Shown in pieces: positions 58,024 through 64,000 of a stretch of DNA of 64,000 nucleotides. The translations under genes and the position numbers were made by a program. Below the pieces are notes generated by a model. The model saw only the letters and a list, made by a program, of their open reading frames with translations. It ran no database searches and was not told the DNA's origin. Within the stretch, counting starts at the first letter, position 1. Every line of letters starts with the position of its first letter. The stretch comes from Nemophila menziesii (Eukaryota; Streptophyta; Magnoliopsida; Boraginales; Hydrophyllaceae), in the NCBI GenBank assembly GCA_029959085.1, contig JARWIR010000010.1, forward strand, positions 36,696,731 through 36,760,730, in the 5' to 3' direction.

Positions 58024-59597
58024 TGGTGTGGCCTAAGGTGTGATAAAAAGATGTATAAAATAAGTGCAAATAAACATCCTAAGCTAACACGGTACTGCAA
58101 GTATTACAGGACGTATGCAAGTTTTAATGATAAGAAGATTCGTTCCTCAGGGATTGACGAAAGATAGAGAGAACTTATGCAAATTATCAAGTGAAGATAT
58201 AAAAGATAGGAAGATAATACGCAAAGAAAGAAAAGTAAAATAGATTTTTATTTGGTTTTTATAAAGAAAACTAAACTACTAAACTAAAGACAATAAAATA
58301 AATAAAAGAAAAGAAAAGAAGATAGTATGAAAGATATAGCTTAGGTCTCACTAGTATGCACCAATCCTTCTAATTCTAGCTATTAGATCTAATTTATAAG
58401 GGAGAATATTAGCTCTTGGTATACTTAGTCAGGATTCTAAATTCCCATACCTTAGACCTTGAGAGCGACTAAGGGGGCTACGGCACAACCAAGAAGTGTT
58501 TTATCTTAGGGTTATCAAACGCCACTAAGGCCCTAAGCAAATACTGCAATCCTGGTGATATGGTGGTTAACACAAACCCTAATGACTATCTAGTTAGAAT
58601 CATGTTTTGTCAGAACTAATATCGACACTAGACGTTATGTGGTGGTTCAATAGTTAAACACCCTGGTAAGGTGACCATCTAACTACTATTAAGGTAATCC
58701 TAAACGTTGCGCACCGCAAGGAAAACAAACATTAAATCAAAACACATAATCAAATATGAAGTAAGTAGCTAATATCAGATTAAAACATATAATTCCCAAA
58801 GAAACTTAGATAGAAGAATTAGAATTCATAGATTATACATTATGCAAACCTAAGCTAATAGAATTAGTTCATACAAAGAAAAGAAGAGAAAAGAATTACA
58901 AAATAAGAGGTTGAAGGAGACATGATTGATGCACAGCTCTTTCCAGACTTCTTCTCTTGTGTTGCAGCTTCCTCTTGGCCTTAAGGTCTGGCCAAGGATG
59001 ATTTTAGAGTGTTAAGAGGCTGTATTTATAGGGTATAGGAAGACCTAATTCGTTTTTTTGAAGGAGAAGGAAAGTAATGGACTCCTAGTCCAACTCAAAT
59101 TCGTATGGAAATAAAGATAAACACTGCTGGACCGTTTTGAGCATATCTTCTTCGTTATTGGTCGGTTTGAGCTCCATAAGAAACCAAAAGAATCGCAACA
59201 GAATTATCTTGACCCTATAGAAGGAAATTACCAAAATCGGCCTATTTCTTAGGTAAAAACGCATATCTTTAGACGTGTATGTAGAATCCCAGATTTAGGC
59301 AGCTTTTCCTTTTCCATCTTTTTAGCTTTTGTTTCCTTATCTCCAATTACCATGCAAATCTCTTTCCATATCTTGTAGTCTTTGACTTGGACTCTAATTA
59401 ATCTCCATAATTATGTCTAAAGCTTCACACTAAATAAACAATTAAACCCAATATGCTCTAAAAATATTATGTTACTAAATCAAGACCCAAAATAGGAAAG
59501 TGCACTAAACTAAGCTAAAATTAACCTATAAACTAATAAATAAGCCTAAAATGATGTCTCTGAAGTATATTATATTATCACAAATATGGAGACATCA
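58024..59597 (-). mobile_element. Element F LTR shared by the two array copies
   Basis: It runs from TGATGTCTCC at 59597 to CACACCA at 58024 (1574 bp), with the inverted GAGACATCA partner near 59552-59560 and a TATA box about 59028 (CTATAAATACAG, minus strand). It is preceded by the polypurine tract of the right-hand copy and followed by the PBS of the left-hand copy, so one LTR serves both. Confidence 0.9.
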
Positions 59598-60042
59598 AGA
59601 CCCCCAACTCAAAGTTGTATCGTCCCGATACAATAAAAGTAAAGAACAGTAGGGTAGTCATATAAACAAGAAGAGGAAGTCGGAGGAGAATAAAAACTGA
59701 ACACAATGAATGATCCTAGAGCATAGTACCTAAAAAGTCTCATGTAGTAATGCTCAATAAATAATGCACAAATATGCTTAATATACATGTAATCAACAAT
59801 CCATAATTTCAAGTCCAGATTAATTTCGCAATGCCAGAAGGAGAGGATGATAACTTAGTTCATGTTAATGGCTATAGGTTGTTCATAGGTCCCAAATACA
59901 GCATCCAATGGTCCACTTACCTACTACCTAATAACTCAATTGTTTCTCCATCTAGTAGTTAGAAATCCTAAGGTCTTGGTTATAACTTGGCTTAAGGACG
60001 GGTGTGGTATATTTGGATAATGAAAAGTGAGCTTTTGGCTCT
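59598..60042 (-). other. 3' end of element F internal region with polypurine tract
   Basis: Minus strand: ends TTTGAGTTGGGGGTCT immediately before the LTR. Further upstream is AGAGCCAAAAGCTCAC, like 3437-3452. It is present only in the right-hand array copy. Confidence 0.8.
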
Positions 60043-61055
60043 CTCCTCACTAGCCATCAACGAATCGCCCTAGAGCTTGAGTTTTCACTCGAAGATGTTT
60101 CTCACTCAACCCAATTTATTGATGCTTTTGATGTGCATCCCCAATTAATCCCAATTAAAACCTTTGATGATTTAAAATCCACTTTGCCGGTCTGAATATA
60201 TATTCTTTTCATACCAATTTTTTTTCTTTTTGTATAGCTATGATTCTCTTTTGATGTTCGAGATATCACGCTATTTTTCATATATATATTCTTTTTATGC
60301 CCTTGTTGGCAAATTTAGCTCGTAGCTTCTTTTCCATTCACTATTACCCCGGCAAAGGGTTACAATAATAACAATTTCATCATCAATAAATTCACAATTA
60401 TAATTCCCAAATCCCAATGTTCCCTAATAATGAAACCCACCACCCAAAACTCAAGCTCTAAAACGAGTTGTCTCAGGTTTTGCGATTCGAGTGCGGGTCA
60501 TATAGACTAGTCCTACAAACTAAGGGTATGGATTATAATGTGTTTCAAATGAAAGGCTTTAGAAAGGCTCACAGGGGCTAAGACAGATAAATAACAATAA
60601 TATCAAACAAAAGGGTGAGAAAGTATAAAAGGCTTCAAGTGTTTTAATCATGAAAGAACTGCCTTATTCATTTTTCTAACTACCGGATTTTGTTACTTTT
60701 TCACTAATAGTTCATAGCTAAGTGGTTTTCAACTAATTTTAAACCTCACGTTCTACACACCAAATAACTATTCCTAAGTTTCAACGTGACTTCTTAGCAT
60801 TGCTCATTAACTTTTCGATCCTTTATTTCCTGTTTTCATACATGCATCTAAACATATTTGTGACATCTTTCAAAAACATACTACCTACTATCATTAACTT
60901 AATAAAATCATGCTCAAATAGGTACATTCAACATATTCTATGCCTAATTCAACCCAAAAAAAATTAAATTTTATGAAAAACACAAAAAAGGAAGATGAGG
61001 ACAACGAATCCCCACCCCCAACTCAAAAATGAGCCGTGTCCCCACGACTCGAAAA
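60043..61055 (-). other. Element F noncoding region after ORF2 (copy 2)
   Basis: Counterpart of 53960-54970; non-coding, with roughly ten substitutions between copies. Confidence 0.75.
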
Positions 61056-61059
61056 AGAC

Positions 61060-61564
61060 TCAAGAAAAATAAAATTTAAAATTAGCATACATATTGCACA
61101 TAAAGAAATGGTAGGGAAGAAAGAAAACATACTCTTCGAGGCTATTACCTCGCCTTATCGATACTCTGCTTAAATCTAATGTATCTTCTTCCCCCAACTT
61201 CTTATTCGCTTTTCGTTCAGGACACGTGATCATAATAGGATATTGCATTAAATAACGTTATGGGAGAGATCGAAAATCCGTATCAACTCCTCATAGATCA
61301 ACTGTGCCACATCTTCTTCTTCTCCTCACATAATACAATTCACAAACAACCCAAGCATTCCAAATCTCCACGAATCTTCATGTATTCTCCTTCAACTTCT
61401 TCTTCAAATACTTTCTTATAAGAAAAAGGTAGTTCCTTTAATTGTTTCCTTGGAGAAGCTATCAGGGCCCTTGAAGCTTTCTCTTTTTCTTTGGGTATAA
61501 GGTCTTTGATTTGTAGAGGTTGTGTTGTCTTCTTCTTCACTAAAGTTGGCATCTTTTTGCTCAT
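61060..61564 (-). pseudogene. Element F ORF2 remnant (copy 2)
   Basis: Counterpart of 54977-55481: pieces 61564-61340 and 61248-61060 with identical translations. Confidence 0.5.
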
Positions 61565-62120
61565 TGAATCAACACAGCATGCTAACCTCTCTTCTCTTGA
61601 CTTATTTTACCCTTTGGATTGGAACTAGGACTTTTCTCACTTGATTTCTTCTCAATTAAATCCAACACCTTGATTTATTCTCTCCCATACAGTAGATAAT
61701 GTTCATGTTCTCGTAATCATCTCAATTGACCCCCAACTCAAAGCTTTAACCACTCTTGAAGTTTGAAACTCTTGATTATTGGTTGTACAAGCTTAATTTG
61801 GGTTAGGAGAGGTGATTGGATGATGATTCTCTATGTGGGTAAGATGGGTTCTTCATGGATTGGATTGGATTTAAGAAATTGTAGGATGAATTTTTGAAAT
61901 CTAAGCTTTTGATTCTTGGATTCAAGGTGTTTTGGGATGATATAGGTGGTTGAATCTTCCTTGTAATGATGTGGAGAATGAATTGGATGTGTTTTCATGG
62001 TGATTGGGTAGTGTTTTGATGATTGGTGAAGGTTTTTATGAGCTCTAATGGAGTTGGGAGAGTGTTGGAGAAGAGAAGTAGGCCTAAGGTTTGTAAAATT
62101 CGGAATTAAAAGCTTAATAC
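61565..62120 (-). other. Leader before ORF2, element F copy 2
   Basis: Counterpart of 55482-56035. Two substitutions were noticed. The 86-codon frame of copy 1 is not kept open here (a change near 61830), supporting its non-coding status. Confidence 0.5.
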
Positions 62121-62122
62121 CT

Positions 62123-62130
62123 CTTTATAA
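62123..62130 (-). promoter_or_regulatory. TATA-like box after palindrome block (element F copy 2)
   Basis: The same CTTATAAAGAGG as in copy 1, about 40 bp from the last palindrome. Confidence 0.45.
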
Positions 62131-62169
62131 GCTTGAAAACCTGTTTTTCTCTTTCTCTGGCGGCGTGCT

Positions 62170-62527
62170 GCGGTATACCGCGCATATCGTCCGGTATACC
62201 GCGCCTATCAGCGTTCAAAAAATTTCGCCTCTGCTCAATACACGTGGTACGACCCCGTGGCATGTGTTTTTTGGGATCACGGAACATAGCACGGACTAGG
62301 GGGTAGTCCGCAGGGTACCCCGCGCCTACTGATGCTCCTTCGTCAAAATACTCGTGGTAGCAACCCCGTGGCACGTGTTTTGGCTCTGCGGAATAGGGCA
62401 CGGTGTAGGGTCCGGTATACCGGACCCATCAGCTATTTTTTTTCTTTTCTGTATTAAACACGTGGCTGCTACCGTGGCACGGGTTTCTCTCCTGCGGTAT
62501 ACCGCGGCTGAGGTCCGGTATACCGCG
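62170..62527 (-). repeat. Paired GC-rich palindrome block, element F copy 2
   Basis: Counterpart of 56087-56441. The perfect GCGGTATACCGC and CCGGTATACCGG dyads are unchanged. Differences fall in linkers and in the weaker half-sites (for example GCGGAATAGGG in place of GCGGTATAGGG near 62388). Confidence 0.9.
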
Positions 62528-62694
62528 CCTGTGGTCAGATTTTCCGAAAAATTTTGTTCTTCATTCCCTAACTCGATTTCTCCAATACCTAAGCATCAAA
62601 AACACTAATACCTTCCTCAAATATGCAATATCAACTAAAATTAACTAAACTAAACATAAACTAAAAACTGAAAATGTAAAAACATACAAGAAAT

Positions 62695-62725
62695 TACGGG
62701 TTGTCTCCCGTATAGCACTTTTGTT
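62695..62725 (-). other. Conserved hairpin with loop AGACAA (element F copy 2)
   Basis: Identical to 56610-56640. Confidence 0.75.
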
Positions 62726-62758
62726 TTACGTCTTTCAAAGTTAGACGTGTTACCTCGA

Positions 62759-63922
62759 TCAAGGATGACGAAATTTCCACCCTTTGCCTTTAATTCCCAC
62801 GAACTTTTCAGCTCGATTCTTAATATTCATGGATGGTGCCATCCAAGATTTCGTGGGAATAGGTGGTAACTCGATTTCATTTGTAGCACTACACTCCTCT
62901 AGCAATCCATTCATCTCTTTAGCTTCGCATCTTCGTTTGTTAGAAAGAATGTCCTTCATGAACTGACCGTATTTTGACATTCTTGTGAGAGCTTCTACAA
63001 ACGGGATGCTGATCTTTAACTTGTTCACCATGTCAACGAACTTCTTGAATTCCAGGTAATTGTCCTTTCTGACACGTGAAGGGAATGGTGGAGGAGGACA
63101 TGTGTTGGTTACCACTGGGCTCTCTTTCTTTTCTGGTGTCTTCTCTTGGACACTTTTTTGTCTAACTACCTCTTCGACCTTATCTTCTGTTGTTTCTTCT
63201 CCCCCCGTGTCTGGAATAAGGACTGGTTCTGGTTCTGGTTCTGGTCTTAGTAGAGGTGATTGTTTTCCACTTCCTAATTCAACTGCATGACAAACTTTAT
63301 TTTCTGGAGCACTAGTATCACTTCGGAGTTGCCTTTTTGCAAAGATTTGGAGTTTGTTCACCTTTTGTGACACTGTCTGCACTATCTCCATAAGCTCATT
63401 CTGCGAGTCTTGGGATTCTTGCTGGCTAATCTCTATATCTTCAATTAGGTTCATTATTTTAGCCATGGTTGAATTCGAACTCGGAGGTTGTTCTTGTATG
63501 GTTTGCTGCATTGAATAAGGAGGTGGTTCTTGATAAGCTTCATTATAAATCGGCGCTTCTTGATAGATAGGTTGTGGAGGATAGCAAGATTGTGGTTGTG
63601 GTTGATAATAATCATCATAATAATGGTTATTATGATAATATTTCTGTTGATCTCCGACCCAATTGTAACTCTGTGGGGTTTGATAGTCAGCGTAATTCCC
63701 TTGAGATTGATAATAACCATCATAATAATGGTCTCTTTGATAAGGCATGAAGGAAATTGAGGTTGGATTGTTCATGCAATGTCCCCACGAGTGATCTCTT
63801 GCTCCACAACTAGGACATGAAGGTGATGTATGTACTAGATTCCTCCGAGCTATTTCTCGCACTTGTTCTCGTAATTCCTCAAGTTGTCGGCTTAACTCCT
63901 TCAGCTTTAGAGATTCCATCAT
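62759..63922 (-). CDS. Element F late-gag protein, 387 codons (copy 2)
   Basis: The translation is identical to 56674-57837, and the overlapping frames on both strands also translate identically, so the DNA appears unchanged over about 1.2 kb. It has the same knuckle, Y/Q/P-rich middle and tail, and the same TGA directly upstream of the ATG. Confidence 0.7.
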   Translation of the reverse strand: MMESLKLKELSRQLEELREQVREIARRNLVHTSPSCPSCGARDHSWGHCMNNPTSISFMPYQRDHYYDGYYQSQGNYADYQTPQSYNWVGDQQKYYHNNHYYDDYYQPQPQSCYPPQPIYQEAPIYNEAYQEPPPYSMQQTIQEQPPSSNSTMAKIMNLIEDIEISQQESQDSQNELMEIVQTVSQKVNKLQIFAKRQLRSDTSAPENKVCHAVELGSGKQSPLLRPEPEPEPVLIPDTGGEETTEDKVEEVVRQKSVQEKTPEKKESPVVTNTCPPPPFPSRVRKDNYLEFKKFVDMVNKLKISIPFVEALTRMSKYGQFMKDILSNKRRCEAKEMNGLLEECSATNEIELPPIPTKSWMAPSMNIKNRAEKFVGIKGKGWKFRHP

Positions 63923-64000
63923 GTATTAGCTTCTTCAGGATCTAATAGCACGAAACCTTTATCTCCTAATAAATCTGCTCTCGCCTAAAAAGAATCTGTA

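Larger units (their letters stand above)
60043..64000 (-). mobile_element. Element F internal region, copy 2 (runs off window)
   Basis: It matches 53960-57915 with about 20 visible substitutions, all before the gag region. Its PBS and 5' LTR lie beyond the right edge. It continues without a break into 59598-60042 and the shared LTR. Confidence 0.9.

Overview
The window looks like intergenic DNA from a large, repeat-rich eudicot plant genome. It is AT-rich and made almost entirely of nested, broken transposable elements: Ty3/gypsy elements of the Athila type (primer site matching tRNA-Asp), Ty1/copia pieces, a LINE 3' end, a Helitron candidate and MITEs. I see no tRNA, rRNA or bacterial-type feature. 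The only likely host gene is a two-exon gene for a small secreted cysteine-rich peptide at 14312-15067. I cannot name the species.

Layout. 1-13708 and 24396-38132 are two direct copies of one block of at least 13.7 kb. Each copy holds LTR fragments, a solo LTR, a copia fragment, a Helitron candidate and a LINE fragment. The first copy runs off the left edge of the window; the second breaks inside the right arm of a fold-back MITE. Between them lie the rest of that MITE, a second MITE, the peptide gene, the 3' half of a gag-protease element on the minus strand (element C, 15.6-18.4 kb), an Athila gag-pol element on the minus strand (element A, 18.4-23.6 kb), and an inverted LTR fragment (23.6-24.2 kb). 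After the second copy come a copia LTR (38.1-39.4 kb), an LTR fragment, a plus-strand gag-protease element (D, 41.3-45.95 kb), an inverted pair of LTRs, a plus-strand Athila gag-pol element (E, 47.2-53.96 kb), and a minus-strand tandem array of a short non-autonomous element (F; internal regions at 53960-57998 and 60043 onward, sharing the LTR at 58024-59597).

How the parts relate. A and E carry gag, protease and reverse transcriptase (E also RNase H and integrase), all with stops and frameshifts. C, D and F look like non-autonomous relatives. C and D keep late gag and protease joined directly to an integrase C-terminus, and F keeps only late gag. Where the 3' side is preserved, the elements share a hairpin with loop AGACAA, a block of paired GC-rich palindromes (GCGGTATACCGC-like) with CACGTG-like sites, a TATA-like box, and (D, F) a second ORF. 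A similar palindrome block precedes the TATA box of the copia LTR at 38135-39362. The most interesting reading is that the palindrome block is a promoter-like module used by several retrotransposon lineages, inside the element ahead of ORF2 and in the U3 of a copia LTR. This is inference from layout and is untested.
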